DNA of 64,000 nucleotides from Promethearchaeota archaeon (GCA_019058425.1 JAHPYZ010000005.1:34420-98419); one strand, 5' to 3'; counted from the first letter of the stretch, positions 38,565-49,576 are shown. Notes: generated by a model from the sequence alone, not told the origin. Translations and numbers: made by a program.

Positions 38565-40681
38565 TGGGCGAGATAAAGGAAGAGATGGCTGTTTCAGCCG
38601 CAATCAAGTCTAAGGAGCTCCAAATAAGACAGTATCAAATTAAAATTGCAAATGAATGTACTGACAAAAATTCATTAGTAGTAATCCCAACAGGTTTGGG
38701 AAAAACAATAATTGGAGTATTAGTAGCAAGTAAAGTATTAGAACGATTCCCACCAAAGAGTAAGATAATCGTGCTTGCCCCTACACGTCCACTTATTAAT
38801 CAACACTTTGAAACATTTATAAGATTTCTAAAAGTTCCTAAAGAGAATTGCGCTATTTTAACTGGTATGATTAAGCCGGAGGATAGAAGTGTAATTTTTA
38901 ATAACACTCAGTTATTGTTTTATACTCCCCAGACATTACGGAACGATTTGGTTCACAAGAAATATACTTTAAACAATACGGCATTGATAATTTTCGATGA
39001 AGCTCATCACACATCTGGAGATTATGCATATGCAATGATCGCTGATGAGTTTATCGACCATAATCCAGATGGAATTATCCTTGGTCTTACTGCATCACCA
39101 GGATCATCGAAGAACAAAATTAAGGCTTTATGCGAAAATTTGCATATTCCTCTCGAGAATATTCATATTCGGACACGAACGGATGATGATGTAAAGACTT
39201 ACCTCAAATCGATGGATATATACAAAATAGGAGTTGATATCACTCCGCTTATGGAAGATGTATACAAATTAATTACAGTAGTATTAGAGGAAAGACTTCA
39301 TTATCTTTCTCAGGTGAATTTCCTTGAAGCGAGAGGAAATCAGTTATATACAAAAATTATCCGGAAGGACCTTCTAAAATTGAATACAGAATTAGTAAGT
39401 CTACTAAAAGATAATGGAGATAAAACAGGAATATACAGTGCATTATCTATCAACGCACAAGCATTAATATTATATCACATGCTCGAATTAGTGGAGCAAC
39501 AGGGATTAAACGTATTATTGGACTATTTTAATAAGTTACATAAAGATGCTAAGAAGAAGAATAGCTCAAAAGCCAACAAAATATTGGCATCAGATAGTCG
39601 TTTGAACCGAATCTACCTTGAGCTAAAAAAAAATGCTGATTTCTCTCCTGAAAATTTATTCCATCCGAAATATAATATATTAAAAAAAATTCTCTTGGAG
39701 GAGCTACAAAGGAACCCTACATCAAGAATATTAGTATTTGTAAAATTGAGAAACTCGGTAAAAACTATTACAAATAAGCTTAAAGATATTAAGCTTATAA
39801 GACCTATACGTTTTGTAGGACAAGCAACAAAGTCTCAAGATGATAAAGGACTCTCACAGAAACGGCAAATAGAAATCCTTGAGGAGTTTAAAAAAGGAAT
39901 ATATAACACGTTAATTGGTACAAATGTCGCAGAGGAAGGCTTGGATATAGCTGAATGTGATCTTGTCATCTTTTATGATGTGGTTGCTTCAGAAATTCGA
40001 TATATCCAACGGAAAGGAAGAACTGCACGACATCGTCAAGGAAAAGTGGTAATACTATATAGTAAAAAGACTCGTGATGAGATATATTTACGAATTGCAT
40101 TAAGTAAATTAAAGCGGATGAATGTGAATTTAAAAGAACCTCACCATTCAAATAATCAATTAATTCCAGATAAAGTAGAAATTAGAAAGGAACCTCATAA
40201 AGATACAGCTCACATTCAATCCTTCACACCCCAGAGAAAAAGATTCACAAAACAACATCAATCAAAGTTGACAGGTTTTATCGACCAAAAACCTCAAGAG
40301 TATCCAATAAAGATAAGTAAGTTTCTACCAATGAAATTTGGATTGCGAAAACGATTTCAGGATGATAATATTGCATATGGTATTGGTGATTCTGATCTCC
40401 ACATAATAATCTATAATAAAGTTCTTATCCAAATCTACAATCCAGAACAATTCAATTCTGAGAAGCTAATGCAAGACATCAGTGACTTTACCCAAATCTC
40501 TTCATTAATTATAATAATTTTTGATTTTATAGATTTTAAGGAATCCATTGAAGGAGAAAAAAGGATCTTAAAAAGAAATATCCAAGCAATGGCAAAAAAA
40601 AACCACATTCAAGCAATAACTATTGATAATGAAGAGGAATTGTACTTTATCATCAAAAATATAATAGAAAATCCTAACTAA
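38564..40681 (+). CDS. Hef/FANCM-like superfamily 2 helicase
   Basis: PTGLGKTIIGVLVA, FDEAHHT, TASPGS, EEGLDIAECDLVIFYD, QRKGRTAR. Confidence 0.87.
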   Translation: MGEIKEEMAVSAAIKSKELQIRQYQIKIANECTDKNSLVVIPTGLGKTIIGVLVASKVLERFPPKSKIIVLAPTRPLINQHFETFIRFLKVPKENCAILTGMIKPEDRSVIFNNTQLLFYTPQTLRNDLVHKKYTLNNTALIIFDEAHHTSGDYAYAMIADEFIDHNPDGIILGLTASPGSSKNKIKALCENLHIPLENIHIRTRTDDDVKTYLKSMDIYKIGVDITPLMEDVYKLITVVLEERLHYLSQVNFLEARGNQLYTKIIRKDLLKLNTELVSLLKDNGDKTGIYSALSINAQALILYHMLELVEQQGLNVLLDYFNKLHKDAKKKNSSKANKILASDSRLNRIYLELKKNADFSPENLFHPKYNILKKILLEELQRNPTSRILVFVKLRNSVKTITNKLKDIKLIRPIRFVGQATKSQDDKGLSQKRQIEILEEFKKGIYNTLIGTNVAEEGLDIAECDLVIFYDVVASEIRYIQRKGRTARHRQGKVVILYSKKTRDEIYLRIALSKLKRMNVNLKEPHHSNNQLIPDKVEIRKEPHKDTAHIQSFTPQRKRFTKQHQSKLTGFIDQKPQEYPIKISKFLPMKFGLRKRFQDDNIAYGIGDSDLHIIIYNKVLIQIYNPEQFNSEKLMQDISDFTQISSLIIIIFDFIDFKESIEGEKRILKRNIQAMAKKNHIQAITIDNEEELYFIIKNIIENPN

Positions 40682-40695
40682 AAGGGAATTTAAGT

Positions 40696-41217
40696 ATGGA
40701 AGAAATTGCATGGAAAAGTGATGAGACACCATATCTAGTATTCTCGTGTAAGAAATGCAATCAATATACCTATGCAAAGACTACTCGAAAGTCTAAGAAA
40801 TGCGCTCGTTGCAGTCATTTAAATATAATTGAGGAAGTTAAGGTTAATGGAGAAGTGGTAAATGGGATATCTATTGCTGTAGAAGTGGTAAAGTTAAGAC
40901 AAAATCAGTTCGCAATTGAAGAGTTAGGAACTTCACCTGAATTCAGAACAGTAGATGATTTTAAGATAACAACTACCTCTCAAAAAGAGTTTTCTATAAT
41001 TAAGGATGATAAAGACGAGGATTATTACAGTAAATTCAGCTTAGGGCTTCAGGAGTTACATGGATTGTATAAAAAATTTCCAATTTATATGATTGAACTT
41101 ATAGCAGAAAAATATAGCATACCTGAATCTGAAATAAAATTATTGATAAAGACTTTTCAAAAAGAAAGGAAACTGATAAAAACTAACGGAAATTTGTATA
41201 AGTTAAATTTAAATTAG
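40696..41217 (+). CDS. Zinc-ribbon (DUF1922-like) + winged-helix-like protein
   Basis: FSCKKCNQYTYAKTTRKSKKCARCSH. Confidence 0.6.
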   Translation: MEEIAWKSDETPYLVFSCKKCNQYTYAKTTRKSKKCARCSHLNIIEEVKVNGEVVNGISIAVEVVKLRQNQFAIEELGTSPEFRTVDDFKITTTSQKEFSIIKDDKDEDYYSKFSLGLQELHGLYKKFPIYMIELIAEKYSIPESEIKLLIKTFQKERKLIKTNGNLYKLNLN

Positions 41218-41223
41218 AATATA

Positions 41224-41457
41224 TCATCTCAAGTTTCTAATAGTATCAGCAAACTCATACCTAAATATCGTCTGATATTCAGGATGTCGCTCATGAAAAG
41301 GTATTCTTTCTTCTCCTGTATAGATGAATCTCGTTGTTGAATCTCCAGCAAACTGAGAGAAAGAAACTACAGCCCTATGAAAATTTATATGATTTTTGGT
41401 CTTACTACTAGAATTGGCCAACTCCTCATGGATTTTTTGTTCTGATTTTGAACTCAA
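41224..41457 (-). CDS. Small protein, paralogue of 41562-41777
   Basis: INFHRAVVSFSQFAGDSTTRFIYTGEERIPFHERHPEYQ. Confidence 0.5.
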   Translation of the reverse strand: MSSKSEQKIHEELANSSSKTKNHINFHRAVVSFSQFAGDSTTRFIYTGEERIPFHERHPEYQTIFRYEFADTIRNLR

Positions 41458-41561
41458 TTTTAATCATTAATTTTTTAGTTTATATTAAGTAGTTTTAAAA
41501 ATATTTAAAGAAAAATGATAAGTCTAAAGTGATTTTATGATTTCTACATAATAGTAAGCTT

Positions 41562-41777
41562 TTATTTAACAAACTCATCCAATAAAAGTTTTCGATATAC
41601 AGGGTACCTTTTCTTGAAACAAATATCTTCATCACCCTTGTAAATATATGAAGGCTTTTTAGATTCGCCAAGTTCTGAAAAAGGAATTATAATACCATTA
41701 AAATTAATAGAGCCCTCTATATATGTATTATAAATAGGGAAAATTTGTTCCTTCTTTTCTACAGTTTGAGAACTCAT
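41562..41777 (-). CDS. Small protein, paralogue of 41224-41457
   Basis: INFNGIIIPFSELGESKKPSYIYKGDEDICFKKRYPVYR. Confidence 0.5.
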   Translation of the reverse strand: MSSQTVEKKEQIFPIYNTYIEGSINFNGIIIPFSELGESKKPSYIYKGDEDICFKKRYPVYRKLLLDEFVK

Positions 41778-41963
41778 GATTTAAACCTTTTTCCATAATT
41801 ATATTCTTACTATAATTAAATGCTAAATCTACAAATATAAAGGCTATTGGTATAAAACTGAAGTTATTCTTAATTTTTACAAAACAATTATACTTTTCTT
41901 CACTCAATTGCTTTTGTATTATTACTCTATTAAGAAATGAAGTATAGGAAGTAGTTTAGATTT

Positions 41964-43004
41964 TTAGAGTGATTTCAAATATTTTTTATATTTTTGTGTA
42001 ATAGCTCCTTTATAATAAGGTTTTCCGCCTATTTTTTGTACAAATTGCTTTTGCATTTTTAATTTCCAATGTTCAAAAGCTTTGGTTATTCTTCCACCAT
42101 ATATAGCATTCTTACCTGTTAGTTTATTATAAATTGTCGCTTCTAAATTTAATGGTTCAAGTTTTTTAGTATCTGATTTTTTTTTATCTTCAATTTGTTT
42201 TTTTAAGGGTTTTTTAACAATAGGTTTCTTTCCTTGAGGTTTTTTAGTAATTAACTTTTCGATTTTAATCTTTTTTGGTTGAGATGTTTTTGCAATAGGC
42301 TTTTTAATGAGACTATTTAAGTAGGAATCATATTTCTTAGTAATTTTTCCTTTATAATAAGGAAGACCTCCTAATTTATCCCGAAATTCTTTATGAACTT
42401 TCATCTTCCATTTTTGAAAAGAATTAGTTTCACTCCCATGCCATATAGCATTTTTCTCAGTTGATTTTTCGTAGGTTTCAATTTCTGATTTGTATGATAC
42501 TAATATTTCAGGTGGTTTTGATTTTTTTATTTTTTTAGGTGCTTGTAGTTTAAACTTAGGTATTAATTCCATTATTTCATTAGATTCATAGACATTTCCT
42601 TTAATATCACTAAAGTATGGAAGATCAAAACTATCCAAATAAATAGCAAAGTTAAAATAATTAGTATGATCAATCTCAGGTCCCATGTATTGAGCATTCA
42701 AAACAATTACATCTTTATATTTGGAAATATCAATTATATTTCTTTTATATTCAGAGTATTGATAAAAAGAGAGTTTTTCAAAATCATGGATAGAATTTAA
42801 TATTTTAATTTGAGCTTTAGCTTTAATTTGATAATCATATTCTTCATATTTCTTATTGTTTACAATTCCATTAAGGGCATTTAAGGAATATGGTGATTCT
42901 GAATCAAGCGTTAACTCCATAAGAGCTTTTATAAATTGTTTAATATGATCCCATTCCGATGTGTATGCGATTCCAATGATTTCTTTAGGGATACTTTCAG
43001 ACAT
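41964..43004 (-). CDS. Hypothetical protein with two C-terminal about 50-aa repeats
   Basis: KNAIWHGSETNSFQKWKMKVHKEFRDKLGGLPYYKGKITKKYDSYLNSL and KNAIYGGRITKAFEHWKLKMQKQFVQKIGGKPYYKGAITQKYKKYLKSL. Confidence 0.6.
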   Translation of the reverse strand: MSESIPKEIIGIAYTSEWDHIKQFIKALMELTLDSESPYSLNALNGIVNNKKYEEYDYQIKAKAQIKILNSIHDFEKLSFYQYSEYKRNIIDISKYKDVIVLNAQYMGPEIDHTNYFNFAIYLDSFDLPYFSDIKGNVYESNEIMELIPKFKLQAPKKIKKSKPPEILVSYKSEIETYEKSTEKNAIWHGSETNSFQKWKMKVHKEFRDKLGGLPYYKGKITKKYDSYLNSLIKKPIAKTSQPKKIKIEKLITKKPQGKKPIVKKPLKKQIEDKKKSDTKKLEPLNLEATIYNKLTGKNAIYGGRITKAFEHWKLKMQKQFVQKIGGKPYYKGAITQKYKKYLKSL

Positions 43005-43089
43005 AGTCTGTTAACCAAAAAAAGATGAATTAAAAAAATATGCAATTATAACCTTTTTCTATCCGTATAAAAAATAAGACTACTGTTTA

Positions 43090-43413
43090 TTATATATTTT
43101 CTTTCTGTTTCAATACCTTTTTCAAGTATAATTTCATAAAATATCGCTCGCTTTCTGCAAATTCTAACTTCTGCTTTTTGGAAAGATTAATACAATTTAA
43201 TAAAATAGCATGAATTTTTTGGAGAGTCGTTAAATTCTCATCACAGATATCCTCAATATTTTTTACTTCACTAGTATCTGAACTTGGACTAATATCTTTA
43301 GTATGCTTCAATTTTGGCTCTGATTTTTGAATCTTAATATTAGGTTCCTTAGAAGTTTTAGAATTCATAAGAAGTGAATTTACTATACTTATTTGATTGT
43401 GCAATTTAATCAA
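43090..43413 (-). CDS. Small hypothetical protein
   Basis: 107-aa ORF upstream of 41964-43004 on the same strand. Confidence 0.4.
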   Translation of the reverse strand: MIKLHNQISIVNSLLMNSKTSKEPNIKIQKSEPKLKHTKDISPSSDTSEVKNIEDICDENLTTLQKIHAILLNCINLSKKQKLEFAESERYFMKLYLKKVLKQKENI

Positions 43414-43438
43414 TATAAAGGAAAAATTTCCTTAATTA

Positions 43439-45196
43439 TCAGATTGTTGGAATATTTGGGATATAATAGGAATCAGCTAACCATAGTTTACCCATTATAT
43501 TATAGCCGACTTCACCTAAGCTTCGATGATGTACATAATAGGTCTTATCAAACCCTAATGGTACAAGAACATAGAGTTCGTTAATCGCTCTCTGCTGGAT
43601 CTTGTAGAGTAACTGTGCTTTTCTTGTAGTATTTGCGGGATCTGTCTCTTCGTATTGTTCTAGCCACTGATGGATTAAAACATCATTATGTTGGAGAAAG
43701 TCTTGACCAGATATGCTGTATGAACTAGGGACTAAGTTTTTGCTAGAGCTATTACTTAATAATGGCTCAAAAATATTGAATGGATCAAGATAATCGAGGC
43801 TCCAGTCATCATAAAAAAGCTCAAGTTTATCTGCATTATAGGGTGGTGACCAAATGGATGACTCCCAATCCCAAACATCGACTACAATTTCAATGCCAAT
43901 TGCATCCATATCACTTTGCATGGCTATATTCATCAAGATTCCTGTAATCCATCCTTCACTTTCCTGTACTGTGTATGTTACAAAATCTGCGTCAGCCCAG
44001 TTTGCATCATTAGTGGTATCGTAACCAACTGGTTCAGCTGTGAGTCCAGCTGTAGACCAACCCTCGATTGCAGCAGCATCTAACATTGCTTGCCTTGCGA
44101 TGCTGGTATTATAGTATGGGCTTTTAAATGATGTGTTGTAATAGGGAAATCCTAAGGGAAGCATTTGTTCTACCTTTACTACATGACCTTGAAATATATC
44201 TTCAATAAAGTAAGAGTAATTAACAGCATAAGCAATAGCTTTTCGAACTTGCGAATTGTTAATCTTCCTATTATTGATTCCCCAATACATAAAAATCCTA
44301 CTCGTGTCTAGTTCGACCACATTGAATTCTTCTTCAACTTTATATGTTGAAATATATGAATTTAAAGGATTGTAGATGTAATCTGCCTTATCGTCTAAAA
44401 ACGCATCGTTTGCGCTAGTTCTATCAGGGTAATAATCCCATAATATTCTATCCCAAAAAACATTGTTGCCCCAATATAATTTCCATCTATCCAAACGTAA
44501 TTCTTCCCCCGCGATGAGATGAATATATTTGAAGGGACCTGTACCTATTATTCTATCTATTCCAAGCACTAAATAATTTGTAGCATCTACGGAATTTGGA
44601 TGTAAAATTGAACAGGCTTCATAGGTTAATAACGAGAGAAAGATACCATTTGGTTCATATAAGACAAATCTAACTGTATATTCATCAATTATTCCAGTTT
44701 GGTTAATGATAGGATTATTATACATATCAAAAAAATAATCTGCAGGATCACAAACATGAGTGGTACCTGGTAAATCACCAGAATAGTTAGAGAAATACAT
44801 AATTCTATCAAAGGTAAATTTCACCGCAGTGGCATTGAATTTCGAGCCATCATGGAACCACACATTCTCTCTAAGGGAAACAGTTAACTCATCCATTCCA
44901 CTATTCCAAGAATAGTTCGTTGCCAATCGCATTTTTATGGGAAAGGCAGGATCTGTTAAATCATACTCCCAAAGCGTATCGCAAACATGTCGTATCATAT
45001 CATTTGCTCCACTATCCCATGAATCAACGGGATCCAGAACGGCGGGACTATTTGCTTTTGAACATGCAATCCTTAGTACATTCTCATCCTCATATGATTG
45101 AATTCTATTTATTGAAACTCCAAGGATAATATTCCCAATACCAGCAATGATAAGAGCACCAGCCAATATTACGATTATTAAATTTTTATTTCTCAT
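43439..45196 (-). CDS. ABC transporter substrate-binding protein, family 5 (peptide/oligopeptide type)
   Basis: N-terminal TM/signal; LTVSLRENVWFHDGSKFNATAVKFTFDRI; RKAIAYAVNYSYFI. Confidence 0.85.
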   Translation of the reverse strand: MRNKNLIIVILAGALIIAGIGNIILGVSINRIQSYEDENVLRIACSKANSPAVLDPVDSWDSGANDMIRHVCDTLWEYDLTDPAFPIKMRLATNYSWNSGMDELTVSLRENVWFHDGSKFNATAVKFTFDRIMYFSNYSGDLPGTTHVCDPADYFFDMYNNPIINQTGIIDEYTVRFVLYEPNGIFLSLLTYEACSILHPNSVDATNYLVLGIDRIIGTGPFKYIHLIAGEELRLDRWKLYWGNNVFWDRILWDYYPDRTSANDAFLDDKADYIYNPLNSYISTYKVEEEFNVVELDTSRIFMYWGINNRKINNSQVRKAIAYAVNYSYFIEDIFQGHVVKVEQMLPLGFPYYNTSFKSPYYNTSIARQAMLDAAAIEGWSTAGLTAEPVGYDTTNDANWADADFVTYTVQESEGWITGILMNIAMQSDMDAIGIEIVVDVWDWESSIWSPPYNADKLELFYDDWSLDYLDPFNIFEPLLSNSSSKNLVPSSYSISGQDFLQHNDVLIHQWLEQYEETDPANTTRKAQLLYKIQQRAINELYVLVPLGFDKTYYVHHRSLGEVGYNIMGKLWLADSYYIPNIPTI

Positions 45197-45224
45197 TTTA
45201 GGTTTTCTCCTCTTTCTTATTGAA

Positions 45225-46844
45225 TTATATTGTTGATATCCCCGGGATATAATATGAATCAGTTAGCCATAGATGGTTCATAATATTATAGCTAACTCCT
45301 CCTAAACTTCGATGGTGTACGTAATACATTTTATCGAAAGTTAAAGGCAAAAGTAAATAAAGTTCATTAATTGCTCTCTGCTGGATTTTATAGAGTATCT
45401 GCGCTCGCCTTGTGGTATTTGCAGGATCTATCCCTTCATATTGTTCTAACCATTGATGGATGAGAAAATCATTATTTTTCCATTGGCTATAATTCGACAT
45501 ATTATTCAGTATTGGTCCTAATATATTGAAAGGTTCAAGATAAGTAAGAGCATATGCATCATACCTTATCTCATAAGGACCCTCAATAGGAGGGTATACT
45601 GCCCAATCCAAAATGTGAGAATGGATGTATATACCAATTTTATCCATATCATTAATAAAAGCTTCATTCATTTGAACTCCAGTAATCCATCCCACATGTT
45701 CAAATATTCCATATGTTTCTAATTCTAAAGCAGACCAAGCAACATCATTCGTAGCGTTCTCACCAAATGGTTGTGAAGTAAGTCCAGTTGTTTTGTTAGG
45801 AAAAACCTCCATCATAATTTGTCTTGCTATAGTGGTATTATAGTAAGGAGCTTTGAATGATTCATTATAATAGGGAAATCCAGGAGCTAGGAACTGTTCT
45901 GCTTTGATTACGTACCTCTGACATAATTTTTCAATGTAATATGAATAGTTGTACGCGTAAGCTATTGCTTTTCGAATTCTGAAATCATTGATCACCTCAG
46001 TGTTAATAGCCCAATATCTAAAATTAATACTTGTATTCATTTCAATAACGATGATTTCTTCTTCAGATTGAAATGTTGGAAGAAGTTCCTTTATAGAGGT
46101 TTTAATATAGTCAACGCATCCATCCAATAAAGCATTATTAGCAGCAGTAATACCAGGAAAATACTGCCAAATAATTCTATCCCAAAAAGTATTAGAATCC
46201 CAATACAAATTCCACCGTTCAAATTGAATTTCCTCACCAGGTATGTAGTGGATATATTTGAAGGGTCCAGTGCCTACTAAAATGTCTTCTACAAGCACTA
46301 AATACTCTGTAGTGTTTGCAGAATTTGAACCTAAAATAGAGCATGCTTCGTAAGTTAATAAAGGAAGGAACACCCCGTTTGGATTGTTTAACACAAATTT
46401 AATTGTATATTCATCGATAATTTCGGTTCTATTAAGAATGGGATCTTTATTCAGATCAAAGAATAACTCTGCAGGAGCACATAGATGAGTGTATTCAGGT
46501 AAATCACCAGACCAATTGATGAAGTACATGATTCGATCAAATGTAAACTTTACAGCAGTAGCATTGAATTTTGTACCATCATGAAACCATACATCATCTC
46601 TCAATGAAATGGTGAGTTCATCAATTCCACTATTCCAGGAGTAATTCGTCGTCAATCGCATGATAAGAGGGAAGTCAGGATTTGTTAGATCATACACCCA
46701 AAGTGTATCACAAACTTGTCTAATCAAGTCATTTGAAATATCATACCATGAATCAACTGGATCCAAAACTACAGGACCCCAACCCTCTGGATATGCGATT
46801 TTAAGTACATTTTTTTCCTCAGGTGGCTTAAATCCGCTAGGCAC
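45225..46844 (-). CDS. ABC transporter substrate-binding protein, family 5, paralogue (signal peptide in a shifted or start-less upstream frame)
   Basis: LTISLRDDVWFHDGTKFNATAVKFTFDRI; clear paralogue of 43439-45196. Confidence 0.8.
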   Translation of the reverse strand: MPSGFKPPEEKNVLKIAYPEGWGPVVLDPVDSWYDISNDLIRQVCDTLWVYDLTNPDFPLIMRLTTNYSWNSGIDELTISLRDDVWFHDGTKFNATAVKFTFDRIMYFINWSGDLPEYTHLCAPAELFFDLNKDPILNRTEIIDEYTIKFVLNNPNGVFLPLLTYEACSILGSNSANTTEYLVLVEDILVGTGPFKYIHYIPGEEIQFERWNLYWDSNTFWDRIIWQYFPGITAANNALLDGCVDYIKTSIKELLPTFQSEEEIIVIEMNTSINFRYWAINTEVINDFRIRKAIAYAYNYSYYIEKLCQRYVIKAEQFLAPGFPYYNESFKAPYYNTTIARQIMMEVFPNKTTGLTSQPFGENATNDVAWSALELETYGIFEHVGWITGVQMNEAFINDMDKIGIYIHSHILDWAVYPPIEGPYEIRYDAYALTYLEPFNILGPILNNMSNYSQWKNNDFLIHQWLEQYEGIDPANTTRRAQILYKIQQRAINELYLLLPLTFDKMYYVHHRSLGGVSYNIMNHLWLTDSYYIPGISTI

Positions 46845-47026
46845 TACTCCAAGAATAATATTTCCAATACCACTTGCAATAAGTAATATCGCTAAACTAA
46901 GAATTGCTAGATTTTTTTTTCCATCCTCTAATATTTCTTTCCCATTTCACTATATAAACTTTTATGTCTAGAATTAAAGTGTTCAAAAAATTCAGTAAAT
47001 AGCTAATAATGTAGTTTATCAATTTG

Positions 47027-49465
47027 CTAATTATTTTTTTCCTTAATAATCTTCTTGCAGAGATTAAATCCTAATCCTGTTTTTTTATTAAGATTGTACG
47101 GAGTTTCTTTTTTAACTTGAGTTGAAGTGTGATATCCAGCGTTATATAATATACGGGCTCTTACGCGTGCCACATCCTGTAATCTTAATACTAAATCGAA
47201 TAATTCTTCTCGAATCCCGTACTGCAATCGAATTTCTAATGTTTCTGCCATTTCAGCGATACGAGTCAGTTTATCTTGAAGATCTCTTCCTTGCGTACTT
47301 AAGTTTTTAGCGATATATCCAATAAATACGATAATACGCTTTAGACTATCTCGTACAGAAAATAGGTCACCAGCCATAATATTATACTTCTCCAAGATCT
47401 TGTCTAAATTCTCTTCCTCTGCCCATTCTAAGATCGGATTGAGCATCTTATTATCTCTTACCCTAAACTCTGCTTTTAATATATCATAGGCTTCCTTTAT
47501 TAATTCTTGAAAACTATTCATTTCGACATTTTCAAGTTTGTTTCTAATCATTACACCGGAAACAGGATATAAATACAATCGAATAATTAACTTACCAAAT
47601 TGAGAGCATTTTATAGTTCCATCATCGTTCTTGATAATTAGACCTTTTTCAAATAAGTAATTAAGAATGTACTGATTTTTCACTGAATTGGGTATTATCG
47701 AATCAATATATTTCTGGAAATATACATCAGGGAGCTGTATTAAATAAATGAGAAAACTTGAAACATGATCGCAGAATTCAAAATTGAACTCTTCACTAGC
47801 AAAATTATCCGATATCCCATTTTCAAATCCACATGAGCATTGAATTCCATTCTCAATGTCAAACTGAGATAAATATACCCCATAGGGCGTCTTTATATAT
47901 CCTGAAATATTCGACTCACTAAATTTAGATATTCTTATCTGAAAATTTTCTTTTTTTAAAGATTTAACTTTTTGAGCATTGGAATGAAGTTTTAAAATGT
48001 TTATTGGTGTAATCTCCTTAATCATGAGGAGCTGTTCAATTGGAATTTTCTGTTCTTTCATCTTATGTTTAATACCATACCAAAAGTAAGTTTTTTCGAA
48101 AAATTGTGCTAATTGCTCTAATGTAATTTTTTTTTCCTCATAGATTCTTAGAAGAGTTTGCTCTTTAAGAGTATTTATTTTATTTAATCCAGAGTTAAGA
48201 TTATTATAACGAGGTTTCATATTTCCCTGAAGAGGAATAGTCTCAAAAAAATGATCTTCCACCCACATTTTTTCTTCGATATCCCTTACTAAAATTACTC
48301 CATATCCAACTGAATCTAATCCTGGACGACCGGACCTTCCCAAAATCTGATGACATTCATTTGCTGAGAACGGCTTGAAATAAGAAAACCCATCTCCATT
48401 CTCATGATATCCTGCAAAATTTCTGATGTTATGACCTGAGGTAATATATTTCTTATAATCTTTTAATATAACTAACCGTGCAGGTGTGTTTATCCCAGCG
48501 GATAAAGTGGTTGTACAGCATATTACCTTGATGATCCGTCTTCTAAAATTATCTTCGATGATTTTTCTTTCTTTTGGAAGTAATCCCGCGTGGTGAAACG
48601 CAACTCCTGATTTAATAACATTTCTTAAGTCTTTATGCCCTCCTTTAATTGATAATAGTCGCTTTTCTAACGCTTTACACACATTTAATTCATTTTCTTT
48701 TAAAGTCTTCTTCACTAAACTCTTAATAGTTTCAGCTGATTTTTGTGTTCCTTTTCGTTTATTGAGAAATATTAAAACTTGACCATCTTTATCAAGTGTT
48801 GCTTTTGTTAAGCGTTTTATTGTAGAATCTTTATTTTGTGTAATTTCAATTTTATAATGGAGTGGAACAGGGCGATTATCAGATGAGATTAAAATGGTCT
48901 CATTCCCAAGAGAATTCAACCAAGAATTAAAAAATTCAGCATTAGCAATAGTAGCTGAAAGAGAAATTAGTTGGGGATTATGTAAAAATTCATTTAAACG
49001 AACAATAAGAGATTCCAACCGTGGACCGCGATCAGATTCACCAATAATATGAATTTCATCAATAATAATCGTGGAAATATCGAAAATCCATTCTTTATCA
49101 TAAAAATTTCTTAAAATTGAATCCATTTTTTCATATGTAGTCACAATGATATCTGCTTTCTCTAGCTTTGTATCATTGACCTCATAATCACCAATTGATA
49201 GCTCTACTTTGACACTGAAACGTTCATATGCCTTCTTGAAATGAAAGTATTTTTCAGTAGCAAGAGCTTTAAAAGGAACTAAATATATAGATTTACCAAA
49301 CTTTTGAAATACATTATTAACCGCGCAAACCTCTCCAATTAGAGTTTTTCCACTTCCAGAAGGAGCACAAACTAAGAAAGATTTTCGAAAGAATAGACCT
49401 TTTTTTATTGTTTCTTTTTGAATTTCTCGTAATTGAAAGATCCTCCCCTCAAAAAGAACCCTCAA
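47027..49465 (-). CDS. Ski2/Hel308-like DExH helicase
   Basis: APSGSGKTLIGE, IIIDEIHIIGE, LSATIANAEFF, HQILGRSGRPGLDSVG. Confidence 0.82.
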   Translation of the reverse strand: MRVLFEGRIFQLREIQKETIKKGLFFRKSFLVCAPSGSGKTLIGEVCAVNNVFQKFGKSIYLVPFKALATEKYFHFKKAYERFSVKVELSIGDYEVNDTKLEKADIIVTTYEKMDSILRNFYDKEWIFDISTIIIDEIHIIGESDRGPRLESLIVRLNEFLHNPQLISLSATIANAEFFNSWLNSLGNETILISSDNRPVPLHYKIEITQNKDSTIKRLTKATLDKDGQVLIFLNKRKGTQKSAETIKSLVKKTLKENELNVCKALEKRLLSIKGGHKDLRNVIKSGVAFHHAGLLPKERKIIEDNFRRRIIKVICCTTTLSAGINTPARLVILKDYKKYITSGHNIRNFAGYHENGDGFSYFKPFSANECHQILGRSGRPGLDSVGYGVILVRDIEEKMWVEDHFFETIPLQGNMKPRYNNLNSGLNKINTLKEQTLLRIYEEKKITLEQLAQFFEKTYFWYGIKHKMKEQKIPIEQLLMIKEITPINILKLHSNAQKVKSLKKENFQIRISKFSESNISGYIKTPYGVYLSQFDIENGIQCSCGFENGISDNFASEEFNFEFCDHVSSFLIYLIQLPDVYFQKYIDSIIPNSVKNQYILNYLFEKGLIIKNDDGTIKCSQFGKLIIRLYLYPVSGVMIRNKLENVEMNSFQELIKEAYDILKAEFRVRDNKMLNPILEWAEEENLDKILEKYNIMAGDLFSVRDSLKRIIVFIGYIAKNLSTQGRDLQDKLTRIAEMAETLEIRLQYGIREELFDLVLRLQDVARVRARILYNAGYHTSTQVKKETPYNLNKKTGLGFNLCKKIIKEKNN

Positions 49466-49576
49466 AATTCGTTTATCTGTGATATACTTGAAGATTTCAC
49501 GGTTTTGTGTAGACTCAATCTCTTCTTTCTCAACCTTATCAGTAAAATCTGTTAATGTTATGAAATATCACCTGTG

